In this document: positions 16,570-24,077 of the stretch, one piece after another | Position numbering within the stretch: the stretch's first letter is position 1 | Layout of the letters: the number at the start of each line of letters is the position of its first letter | DNA from: Halobacillus salinarum | GTDB lineage: Bacteria > Bacillota > Bacilli > Bacillales > Halobacillaceae | Assembly: GCF_022919095.1 (NCBI RefSeq) | Contig: NZ_CP095073.1 | Span: forward strand, 1,612,001-1,676,000 | Length of the DNA stretch: 64,000 nucleotides | Direction of reading: 5' to 3' | The notes under the pieces: model-generated | What the model saw: only the letters and a program-made list of their open reading frames with translations | Database searches by the model: none | Told to the model about the DNA's origin: nothing | Made by a program: the position numbers and the translations under genes

Positions 16570-17487
16570 ATGATAGATTACCAGGAGATCAAAGCGAAAT
16601 TAAGAGGCTCCATGACACCTGTCGTCACACCGTTCAAAGAAAATCATGCCATTGATTTTGAAGGCCTGTCCGCCTTGATCGAGTTTCAGCTGGAAAATGG
16701 AACCCATGCGATTTCGGTAACGGGAACTTCCGGAGAACCAAGCTCGCTGACAGAAGAAGAGCGGATAAAGGTTATTGAAACCGCCCATAAAACAATTAAT
16801 GGCCGGGTTCCCTTTGTACCAGGTACGGGGTCCACGAACCATGAAGAAACGGTGCGGATGACGAAAAAAGCAGAAGAAATTGGAGCAGATGCCGCTTTAG
16901 TCATCGTCCCTTATTATAATAAACCGAACCAGCATGCCTTGTATAAGCACTTTAAAACGGTGGCGGATTCTGTGGACATCCCGATTATTGTCTACAATAT
17001 TCCAGGACGTACAGCTCAGAACCTCCACGTGGATACATTAGCTCATTTGAGTAAAGACTGCCCCAATATTATCGGGGTGAAAGAATCAAACAAAGATTTT
17101 GAACATGTGAACCGCGTCCTTTTAAAGTGCGGGCGTGACTTCCTCCTATTCTCCGGCATCGAATTGCTTTGTTATCCAATGCTCGCTATCGGCGGAGCAG
17201 GCTCTGTCAGTGCCACGGCAAATGTGCTGCCAGGAAAAGTAGCCCAAATGCATGATGCATGGTTCGAAGGGGATGTAGTCACTGCTCAGAAGCTTCACTA
17301 TGAACTCATGGAGCTGAACGATGTTTTATTCAAAGATACAAACCCTGCTCCAGTTAAAGCGGCCCTAGGCATGATGGGTAAGATCGAACCCCATCTAAGG
17401 CTCCCGATGGATCTTCCATCCGAAGAGCTGCAAAATGAAATCCGTCAAACTTTGAACAAATATGGAATTAACCTGCAATACGCTTAA
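16570..17487 (+). CDS. DapA-family (class I) aldolase, likely in the homoprotocatechuate pathway
   Basis: The 305-residue TIM-barrel lyase/aldolase has MTPVVTPF, GTSGEPSSLT (DapA GTTGE motif), VYNIPGRT with the catalytic Tyr and the carboxylate-binding Arg, and GVKES with the Schiff-base Lys. It could be dihydrodipicolinate synthase, but its place as last gene of hpaE-B-D-C suggests it replaces the metal-dependent HpaI aldolase, cleaving 2,4-dihydroxyhept-2-enedioate to pyruvate and succinate semialdehyde. GAAGGAGGAG precedes the ATG. A terminator follows. The function in the pathway is inferred from context. Confidence 0.8.
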   Translation: MIDYQEIKAKLRGSMTPVVTPFKENHAIDFEGLSALIEFQLENGTHAISVTGTSGEPSSLTEEERIKVIETAHKTINGRVPFVPGTGSTNHEETVRMTKKAEEIGADAALVIVPYYNKPNQHALYKHFKTVADSVDIPIIVYNIPGRTAQNLHVDTLAHLSKDCPNIIGVKESNKDFEHVNRVLLKCGRDFLLFSGIELLCYPMLAIGGAGSVSATANVLPGKVAQMHDAWFEGDVVTAQKLHYELMELNDVLFKDTNPAPVKAALGMMGKIEPHLRLPMDLPSEELQNEIRQTLNKYGINLQYA

Positions 17488-17499
17488 TTACCAGGTTCT

Positions 17500-17536
17500 G
17501 ACCACTCCGAAGCTTCATCGGGGTGGTTTATTTTTG
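17500..17536 (+). terminator. Rho-independent terminator closing the hpaE operon
   Basis: ACCACTCCG (17501-17509) pairs with CGGGGTGGT (17519-17527, one G-T pair) across a nine-base loop, followed by TTTATTTTTG. Confidence 0.8.
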
Positions 17537-17619
17537 TTTTCCTAGAAGAGTCGTTTACATAGTCTGCCATTAGGAAATGAACCTTTTATAAAAGGAATCC
17601 AAGGAAAAAGGTGGTTAAA

Positions 17620-17883
17620 ATGAAGGGGAGTAAAGGAATACGATATCTTCTTATGGCAATGGGGCATGGAGGCCTCCTGCTGCTTGGACTGGCATTAATG
17701 AGGTTCGTAGTAATCTTCGATGACCAATTGGGAAATGGACTAATATTGTTTGGGTTACTCTTCGTTGGAAGCTATTTAGGATATATGGAAAAAGAAGCGG
17801 GGATTACAAGGAAAGAGTCAGCTATCGGTACATTAGGACTAATCGCTGCATTTTTAATATTGACCATGTATTTTTACGTTTAA
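17620..17883 (+). CDS. Small three-helix membrane protein, unknown
   Basis: An 87-residue protein with three hydrophobic segments (about residues 8-28, 40-56, 65-86) and a short charged loop (MEKEAGITRKES) before the last one. ATG 17620 is favoured over GTG 17611 because AAGGTGG (17608-17614) is properly spaced from the ATG. No family is recognised. It follows the hpa terminator and appears monocistronic. Confidence 0.6.
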   Translation: MKGSKGIRYLLMAMGHGGLLLLGLALMRFVVIFDDQLGNGLILFGLLFVGSYLGYMEKEAGITRKESAIGTLGLIAAFLILTMYFYV

Positions 17884-18031
17884 TGGGGAGGGAACCTTAC
17901 TTCGAAAGTTCAGATTTAAATAGGTGCATTTAGGATAGAATTAGTAATGACTTGAATTCGAGGTAATCCTGTATTCAATCATAGATCCTACGGTGGAAAA
18001 ATAATTAAAATAGTAAAAGGGGTTCTCAATT

Positions 18032-18484
18032 ATGTGGATCAATCTTTTGGTCGGATTCCTTCTTCCCGGGATAATCATTGTTTACTTATTCTTGAAAAAT
18101 CCGAAATTAATCACATTAATGTATCCGGTTGGAGTAGCCACTGCATTTGTTGGCAGTGATTGGGGATTCGGATTTTTTTGGAATGTTACTCCAACTTTTG
18201 AACATAACCCTTCCTTGTCTGCGTTTTCATATAAAATCGGTTACTTCCCCTTGTTGTCCTGCTTGTTTGGTTATATAAAAGTAAAAGAACTAGTCAACAC
18301 TGCATTTCTAATTTTATTCTTCACGATCATTACCACTTTTATGGAACTTTTGGCTGTTTGGTCAGGAAAAGTCCTTTATTCCAATGGTTGGAATATATTC
18401 TGGACTTTTGTAATTTATTTTGCAGGATTTATTGGGGCGTTCTTCTATCTTCAATTACTAAAGAAATATAAGATTTTAGCATAA
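18032..18484 (+). CDS. Polytopic membrane protein (CBO0543-like), unknown function
   Basis: A 150-residue integral membrane protein with about five hydrophobic segments. Size, topology, and the GW(N)-FWTF motif near the C-terminal helix resemble the CBO0543-type membrane proteins common in Bacillales, whose function is unknown. AAAAGGGG (18016-18023) lies eight bases before the ATG. No operon partner is apparent; the next gene starts 259 bp away. Confidence 0.6.
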   Translation: MWINLLVGFLLPGIIIVYLFLKNPKLITLMYPVGVATAFVGSDWGFGFFWNVTPTFEHNPSLSAFSYKIGYFPLLSCLFGYIKVKELVNTAFLILFFTIITTFMELLAVWSGKVLYSNGWNIFWTFVIYFAGFIGAFFYLQLLKKYKILA

Positions 18485-18743
18485 TATTTTCGCAGTTGCA
18501 CCTTTTTACCTGTCCTTTGACATAGGGGGAGCCTCTGCATGATGAAGTGTATCTCGAAAGCAAATGTTCTACATGATTATCCCCTTTACTTATGTTTAAG
18601 GCGGTCTTTTGGAATAAGAGGTTAAGATATTTACTCAACTTTATTTGAACTACATAAGGAGTTACTTGATAATAAGTGTGAGCATTGCTTACAAAAAACT
18701 CTTAGTTCCCTCTTTCATTCAAAGTAAAGGGAGGTAAATGTAA

Positions 18744-19562
18744 ATGGAACAATTTAAATTAACGAAAAGCTTTTCATCATCATTCGGAAATATTAGTTTT
18801 GACATTAGGGGCCAAGGGCCTCCACTTATCCTTGTACATGGAACTCCATGGTCATCATTTAACTGGCGACATATTATTCCCGCACTAAGTCAATGGTTTA
18901 CTGTCTACTTTTATGATCTTCTGGGTTATGGGCAGTCTGAAAAGCCGGATGACGATGTTTCACTTGGAGTGCAGAACAAGGTTTTTTCGGAACTTCTAAA
19001 TCATTGGGGACTGAAAAAACCGCTAGTGATCGGGCATGATTTTGGCGGAACCACTGTGTTAAGAACGCATATTTTGGAAAAGCAGGATTTTGAAAAAATA
19101 ATCCTTATCGATCCTGTCGCTGTCGCTCCGTGGGGGTCTCCCTTTTTCTCACATGTAAACAGCTATGAATCAGCTTTTCAAGGAATTCCTGCGTACATTC
19201 ATGAGTCAATGGTTTCAACTTACGTCCAGGGAGCGGCATATAAGTCCATGGATGAAGAAACATTAGAGGGGATCCTAAAACCTTGGATGGGTTCAAATGG
19301 CCAGATGGCATTTTATCGACAAATAGCCCAGGCAGACCAACGATACACAGATGAAATAGAATCCTTTTACAAAGAAATCAAAGAACCTTTATTAATCATT
19401 TGGGGGGAGCAGGATAACTGGATTCCAATTGAAAAAGGAAATCAATTGCATGAAAAGATTAAAACCTCAGAATTTGTTTCGATTCCCAATGCAGGGCATT
19501 TAATACAGGAAGATCAACCTGCTGAACTTGTGTCACATATACTAAAATTCCTTGTTACTTAA
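18744..19562 (+). CDS. Alpha/beta hydrolase with Asp nucleophile (dehalogenase/epoxide-hydrolase-like)
   Basis: This 272-residue alpha/beta hydrolase has LVHGTPWSSFNWR (oxyanion loop), VIGHDFGGTTVLR (nucleophile elbow with Asp in place of Ser), WGEQDNWIP (acid) and NAGHLIQEDQP (catalytic His). The Asp in GHDFGG places it with haloalkane/haloacetate dehalogenases and epoxide hydrolases rather than esterases. No signal peptide is seen. AAAGGGAGGT precedes the ATG. The substrate is unknown and the gene appears monocistronic. Confidence 0.82.
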   Translation: MEQFKLTKSFSSSFGNISFDIRGQGPPLILVHGTPWSSFNWRHIIPALSQWFTVYFYDLLGYGQSEKPDDDVSLGVQNKVFSELLNHWGLKKPLVIGHDFGGTTVLRTHILEKQDFEKIILIDPVAVAPWGSPFFSHVNSYESAFQGIPAYIHESMVSTYVQGAAYKSMDEETLEGILKPWMGSNGQMAFYRQIAQADQRYTDEIESFYKEIKEPLLIIWGEQDNWIPIEKGNQLHEKIKTSEFVSIPNAGHLIQEDQPAELVSHILKFLVT

Positions 19563-19730
19563 GCGAAAATGGTCTAGTTTCTTTGCAACGACAGGTGTTC
19601 GTTCTGCGTTAAACTAACTCGGAATCAATCTTTCATGAAACGGAGTCTATCTACCCTTGAACGAATACCTTGTGGGGATGGAGGACGAAAAAAACTTGAC
19701 GTATCACGCTATTATGTAATACTATATACC

Positions 19731-19790
19731 AGTAGTAAGTATTACTTGATATCAGTAAAACATAATACCAGTTATACAGAGTACTAATTA
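19731..19790 (+). promoter_or_regulatory. Candidate PadR operator region upstream of padR
   Basis: Contains AGTAGTAAGT, the inverted repeat AAGTA-T-TACTT (19737-19747) and GTTATACAGAGTAC (19771-19784). The elements GTAGTAAGT and GTTATACAGARTAC recur at 20646-20666 before the exporter genes, which argues for a common regulator, most simply the PadR protein encoded here. A possible -35 TTGACG is seen at 19697-19702. Confidence 0.5.
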
Positions 19791-19820
19791 ATAGAAAACA
19801 TCATACAAATGGAGGTTATT

Positions 19821-20138
19821 ATGAGTAATTTCAGAGAAATGATGAAAGGGGTGCTGGAGGGGTGTGTACTTGAGATCATCAGCCGTGGCGAAACGTACGG
19901 CTATGAAATCACTCAACAATTGCGGGAACTAGGCTTTACAGATGTGGTGGAAGGCACTGTTTATACGATAACCATGCGGCTTGAAAAAAACAATCTGGTG
20001 GATATCGAGAAAAAGCCATCGACTATGGGACCGCCTAGAAAATTTTACACACTCAATGCAGCAGGTCGAGAGCATCTCGAAATTTTTTGGCAGAAATGGG
20101 AATTTGTCTCAAGCAAAATTAACGAACTAAAAAACTAA
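19821..20138 (+). CDS. PadR-family transcriptional regulator
   Basis: The 105-residue winged-helix protein has MKGVLEGCVLEIISRGETYGYEI at the N-terminus (residues 7-30), a GTVYTITMRLEKN recognition-helix/wing segment, and RKFYTLNAAGREHL before the C-terminal dimerisation helix, all typical of short PadR regulators. ATG 19821 (GGAGGT five bases upstream) is chosen over ATG 19809, which precedes that site. It is followed after 19 bp by a DUF1048 gene, then a DrrAB-type exporter; PadR-DUF1048-ABC is a recurrent drug-efflux arrangement. PadR proteins usually repress such exporters until they bind the drug. Confidence 0.9.
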   Translation: MSNFREMMKGVLEGCVLEIISRGETYGYEITQQLRELGFTDVVEGTVYTITMRLEKNNLVDIEKKPSTMGPPRKFYTLNAAGREHLEIFWQKWEFVSSKINELKN

Positions 20139-20157
20139 ACGATAAAGGAGAATGAAA

Positions 20158-20496
20158 ATGAGTATTTTTGAAAAAATTATTGGAAGTCTTGAAGATAAGC
20201 GGGAATGGAGGGCGATGGAGGCACGTGCAAAAGAGCTTCCAAGTGAGTATTACAACGCCTACAAAGCGATCCAAAAATATATGTGGACGACTGGCGGCCC
20301 GTCTGACTGGAAAGATACCAGCCGAATCTTTAACGGCATTCTTGATCTCTTTGAGGAAGGCGCAGCGGAAGGGAAAAAAGTGACAGACCTTACAGGTGAA
20401 GATGTGGCCGAATTCTGCGACGAGCTGTTGAAGGATGAGAAAACTTGGAGTGACAAGTATCGCAAGAAATTGAACGATACGATTGGTCGTGACTAA
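20158..20496 (+). CDS. DUF1048-family protein
   Basis: A 112-residue soluble helical protein with [20 protein letters not shown] at its start, and [30 protein letters not shown] and [16 protein letters not shown] further on, the DUF1048 pattern. Function is unknown; members are usually encoded beside PadR regulators. ATG 20158 is preferred since ATG 20152 is only one base after AAAGGAG. The gene is in one unit with padR and is followed by a terminator-like hairpin. Confidence 0.85.
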   Translation: MSIFEKIIGSLEDKREWRAMEARAKELPSEYYNAYKAIQKYMWTTGGPSDWKDTSRIFNGILDLFEEGAAEGKKVTDLTGEDVAEFCDELLKDEKTWSDKYRKKLNDTIGRD

Positions 20497-20583
20497 CGAG
20501 CTGACATGATTGGTAAAGACCGTAAAAGTTAAGATCACTGAATCATTAAGCGAGAGTAAAGTTATAAATGATTATCAATATCG

Positions 20584-20645
20584 ACTGAATAGCTGATTGC
20601 TGACATGTATGTCTAACTGACCTATTCAGTTTTAATTTTATTTTG
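20584..20645 (+). terminator. Terminator-like hairpin after the DUF1048 gene
   Basis: ACTGAATAG (20584-20592) pairs with CTATTCAGT (20622-20630), with an inner GACAT/ATGTC hairpin (20602-20613), followed by TTTTAATTTTATTTT. It separates padR-DUF1048 from the exporter unit. Confidence 0.6.
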
Positions 20646-20646
20646 G

Positions 20647-20678
20647 TAGTAAGTTATACAGAATACCTGTATTACTAA
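20647..20678 (+). promoter_or_regulatory. Candidate PadR operator upstream of the ABC exporter
   Basis: Inverted repeat ATACAG-AATAC-CTGTAT (20656-20672) nested in TAGTAA...TTACTA (20647-20677). It shares GTAGTAAGT and GTTATACAGA with the region before padR at 19731-19784. Location is about 100 bp before the exporter ATPase gene. Confidence 0.55.
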
Positions 20679-20775
20679 GTAGATTGAGGTTCTTGATTCA
20701 CTTGAACAGATTGTTTTCCATTTTTTCTTAAGGCATAGATAAAGTTACTTGAGCTGAATACAAGGAGGAAAAAAG

Positions 20776-21549
20776 ATGAACAATGCAGTGATTTCTGTAA
20801 AAGGGTTAAAAAAATCCTTTAAAGACAAGGAAGTCTTAAAGGGGGTGGATTTTGATGTGCGGCGTGGGGAAATTTTCGCCCTGCTCGGCTCAAATGGTGC
20901 AGGCAAGACGTCCATCGTCAACATCCTCTCAACACTGATGAAACGTGACAGCGGAAAAGCAGAAGTTTGCGGTTTTGACGTCCAGAGTCAATCCGATCAT
21001 GTCCGTCAGCGCATCAGCCTGACCGGACAGTTTGCTGCTATTGATGGCATGCAAACAGGTCGGGAAAACTTGATGATGATTGCCAAACTGCGGGGCGTTT
21101 CGACGCCTGCTCAAGCTGCCGATCAACTGCTGGAAAGGTTCAGCCTGACCGATGCGTCGAACCGCCGGACCGACAAGTACTCCGGCGGGATGAAGCGCCG
21201 GCTGGACATCGCCATGAGCCTGATCGGTACGCCGGCTGTTATTTTTCTCGACGAACCGTCTACAGGACTGGATCCCGAGGCACGAAAGGAAGTCTGGAAT
21301 ACGATTAAAGAACTTGCCGGCGGGGGCACAACGATCTTGCTGACCACCCAGTACTTGGAGGAAGCGGAACAACTGGCGGATCGAATAGCTATTCTTCACG
21401 GCGGACAAATTATTTCGAGCGGTACTCTTACCGAGCTGAAGGAGATGTTCCCGCCAGCGAAAGTGGAGTACATCGAGAAACAGCCGACATTAGAGGAAAT
21501 TTTCCTAGCGATCATTGGCAAAAAGGAAGAAAATGTCCATGAAAAGTAA
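20776..21549 (+). CDS. ABC exporter ATP-binding protein (DrrA-type)
   Basis: The 257-residue ABC ATPase has Walker A GSNGAGKTS, Q-loop TGQFAAID, signature YSGGMKRRLDIA, Walker B AVIFLDEPSTGLD and an H-loop region reading TTQYLEEAEQLAD (Gln where His is most common, as often in DrrA-like proteins). The DrrA family exports antibiotics together with a DrrB permease. Codon choice and base composition are visibly GC-richer (roughly 58-67% in 21121-21240) than flanking genes, pointing to transfer. AAGGAGGAAAAAAG precedes the ATG. It overlaps the permease gene by 17 bp. Confidence 0.9.
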   Translation: MNNAVISVKGLKKSFKDKEVLKGVDFDVRRGEIFALLGSNGAGKTSIVNILSTLMKRDSGKAEVCGFDVQSQSDHVRQRISLTGQFAAIDGMQTGRENLMMIAKLRGVSTPAQAADQLLERFSLTDASNRRTDKYSGGMKRRLDIAMSLIGTPAVIFLDEPSTGLDPEARKEVWNTIKELAGGGTTILLTTQYLEEAEQLADRIAILHGGQIISSGTLTELKEMFPPAKVEYIEKQPTLEEIFLAIIGKKEENVHEK

Positions 21550-22288
21550 AACTGGAGTGTTACTCGGGCGTTTAATGCGTACGATTATTCGCAGTCCGGA
21601 TACAATTATTACGGTGGCGATTACTCCGCTGATGATGATGCTGTTGTTTGTCTATGTATTTGGCGGAGCGATTGAAACGGGGTCGGACAACTACGTCAAT
21701 TATTTATTGCCTGGAATCCTGATAATCACGATTGCCTCCGGCATCGCTTATACTTCCTTGCGGTTATTTAATGATGTAAAGAGCGGGCTGATGGCGCGTT
21801 TTATTACGATGCCCATTAAGCGCTCGTCGGTACTATGGGCTCACGTTTGGACGTCGCTAGTATCCAATGCGCTTACGATCGTGGTGGTGTTCCTCGTCGC
21901 GCTCTTGATGGGCTTTCGTTCTAGTGCGGGTTTCCTGGATTGGCTCTCTGTAGCTGGAATTCTCGGGTTGTTTACGCTGGCGCTGACATGGCTGGCGGTC
22001 ATTCCTGGATTGACGGCAGGGTCTATGGAAGGGGCAACCGCTTACTCTTACCCGCTGATTTTTCTGCCATTTATCAGTTCGGCTTTTGTTCCTACGGAAA
22101 CAATGCCTGCCGTTGTTCGTGTGTTTGCTGAGAATCAGCCAGTGACTTCCATCGTCAACTCGATCCGCAGTCTTTTGTATGAAGGCACGGTTGGCAGCGG
22201 GATCTGGACTGCGCTTGCCTGGTGTGTCGGCATCATGGCCATCGCTTATCTCATTGCTAATAAAGTATTCAAACACCAGTTAGGATAA
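21533..22288 (+). CDS. ABC-2-type exporter permease (DrrB-type)
   Basis: The 251-residue permease has six hydrophobic segments and the ABC-2 pattern: RTIIRSPDTIITVAITPLMM at its start, a YLLPGILIITIASG segment, KSGLMARFITMPIKRSSVLW (the cytoplasmic coupling region) and a C-terminal NQPVTSIVNSIRSLLYEG motif near the last loop. ATG 21533 follows AAGGA and lies within the end of the ATPase gene, so translation is coupled. High GC as in its partner. It would form a drug exporter with the ATPase; the substrate is unknown. Confidence 0.88.
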   Translation: MSMKSKTGVLLGRLMRTIIRSPDTIITVAITPLMMMLLFVYVFGGAIETGSDNYVNYLLPGILIITIASGIAYTSLRLFNDVKSGLMARFITMPIKRSSVLWAHVWTSLVSNALTIVVVFLVALLMGFRSSAGFLDWLSVAGILGLFTLALTWLAVIPGLTAGSMEGATAYSYPLIFLPFISSAFVPTETMPAVVRVFAENQPVTSIVNSIRSLLYEGTVGSGIWTALAWCVGIMAIAYLIANKVFKHQLG

Positions 22289-22505
22289 CATAGCTTACGT
22301 TCCGATTTTTGGAAGGTTAAGAAACGTGAAGAGTCACTGTGACGATCAATCCTGTTAAAGAAAAAAATAAGCACCTTCTTTGAAATACTCCACATTTCTA
22401 GTAGAAAAGGAGTGAAAATTTCTAATTTTTAAATAATGATTGCTTGGAATCAGCGACCCTGCCTATAATAGAAATATGTCATTTTACAACGAGGAGGGGC
22501 GAGAA

Positions 22506-23786
22506 ATGGAAGTTAAACCTGCAACGGAAAGTTTGGATGGGCAACAATCTTTTACACCTGCTCCTCCAACAACGTTTAAAGGAAAACTAAAAGCAGTTGG
22601 GCCGGGTTTTGTAACCGCTGCCACAGGTGTCGGCACAGGAGATTTAATTGCCGCATTAGTAGCCGGGGTTAGTTTTGGGACGACTTTAATCTGGGCAATT
22701 GTGTTAGGTGCCATCTTTAAATTCTTTTTCACTGAAGGAATAGGGCGCTGGCAGCTTGCGACCGGCCGTACAATTCTTGAAGGTTTTCACTCACTAGGGA
22801 AATGGGCTACCGGGTATTTTGGTGTCTATTCGATTATATGGGGATTAAGTTATGGAGCAGCAGCGATGTCAACCAGTGCAATTATGATGGTGACGATGTT
22901 TCCAATTATGCCTCTTTGGGCGTGGGCGATCCTTCACGGAGTTGCGGGGATGCTGCTTGTTTTAACGGGGCGGTACAAGCTTTTTGAAAGAATAATGACA
23001 GTTATGATCGGAGTCATGTTCGTTACGGTTGTCGGATCCGCCGTTATTATTTTTCCTAATATCGGGGATATTATAAGCGGATTTGTGCCAAGGACAGGAG
23101 ACGGTTCGTTATTGCTGGTGTTGGGGCTGCTTGGTGGAGTAGGCGGTACAATTACTATGGCTTCTTACGGTTACTGGATTCGGGAAAATAAGTGGGAAGG
23201 CAGGAAATGGGTTCCGATGATGAAATTAGATTCTGCAGCAGGCTATGTCATAACAGCGGTGTTTACCGTGTCGCTTCTCGTCATTGGGGCAGAATTTTTA
23301 TATGGCACCGGAATAGAAATTGATGGAGAGAAAGGGCTGGTAACCCTTTCCAACATGTTTAGCGAACAATTTGGCGGATTTGCCCGCTGGATGTTCCTGA
23401 TCGGTGCCTGGAGTGCCGCTTTTTCTTCGCTGCTAGGCGTTTGGAATGGTGTTCCCTATCTATTTGCCGATTTTATCCGGATTGTCAGACGCAAAAAGAA
23501 TCATAAGGTAACGGAGAAGGATCCTGCTTATAGAGCTTATCTTCTATGGCTGACCTTTCCGCCGATGATCTTATTGTTTACAGGTAAACCTGTGTTCCTT
23601 GTGATTATTTACGGAGCTCTCGGTGCGTTTTTTATGCCGTTTTTGGCAATTACCTTAATGTGTCTGTTAAATTCCAACCGTGTAGAAAAGCCGCTGAAAA
23701 ACGGCTGGGTCGTAAATACCGTGTTAACAGGCTGTGTAATCATCTTCGGGTATTTAGGACTAAATGAATTAATCCATATGTTCTAA
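22506..23786 (+). CDS. Nramp-like transporter lacking canonical metal-ligand motifs
   Basis: A 426-residue protein with about 11 hydrophobic segments and an Nramp (COG1914-type) layout beginning KAVGPGFVTAATGVGTGD. The canonical TM1 DPGN motif reads GTGD and the TM6 MPH motif reads MASYG in GGTITMASYGYW, so the usual Asp, Asn and Met/His ligands are absent. Substrate may therefore not be Mn2+/Fe2+; NRAMP-related Mg2+ transporters and unrelated substrates are possible. ATG 22506 follows GAGGAGGGGCGAGAA; the TTG at 22440 has no such site. A strong terminator follows. Confidence 0.8.
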   Translation: MEVKPATESLDGQQSFTPAPPTTFKGKLKAVGPGFVTAATGVGTGDLIAALVAGVSFGTTLIWAIVLGAIFKFFFTEGIGRWQLATGRTILEGFHSLGKWATGYFGVYSIIWGLSYGAAAMSTSAIMMVTMFPIMPLWAWAILHGVAGMLLVLTGRYKLFERIMTVMIGVMFVTVVGSAVIIFPNIGDIISGFVPRTGDGSLLLVLGLLGGVGGTITMASYGYWIRENKWEGRKWVPMMKLDSAAGYVITAVFTVSLLVIGAEFLYGTGIEIDGEKGLVTLSNMFSEQFGGFARWMFLIGAWSAAFSSLLGVWNGVPYLFADFIRIVRRKKNHKVTEKDPAYRAYLLWLTFPPMILLFTGKPVFLVIIYGALGAFFMPFLAITLMCLLNSNRVEKPLKNGWVVNTVLTGCVIIFGYLGLNELIHMF

Positions 23787-23800
23787 ATGAATGTCAGTAT

Positions 23801-23850
23801 AAAAAAACGCCTTCCATTGTAGATGATCCTACAAGTGGAAGGTGTTTTTT
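23801..23850 (+). terminator. Rho-independent terminator after the Nramp-like gene
   Basis: ACGCCTTCCATTGTAG (from 23807) pairs with the downstream CTACAAGTGGAAGGTGT with few mismatches; A and T runs flank both sides. Nothing else is recognised between here and rph (23851-24060) beyond AT-rich sequence. Confidence 0.85.
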
Positions 23851-24077
23851 CATTCCATAATTAAAAGGGCCTGTTCAACTGGCCCTGGTCATTATAATTC
23901 TAATTCTAATCAGTTAATGATTTTATTATTGCACATAAACGGGTGCGATGATATAATCAAATCACTACTGTTATTTAATTTAAGTCGCAAATATCCTATC
24001 TTACATTTTAATCATATCATGCTGCTGTGCTGTTGTCAACTTTTTTCTTAATTTATTGATAAGGGGTGAGATGTGGA

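Noticed and set aside
18539-18625. 28-codon ORF after the CBO0543-like gene with GGGGGAG upstream
   Set aside because: No hydrophobic or other recognisable pattern, no operon partner; likely chance.
20119-20538. Minus-strand 139-codon ORF over the DUF1048 gene
   Set aside because: Antisense to a recognised gene and without a Shine-Dalgarno sequence.
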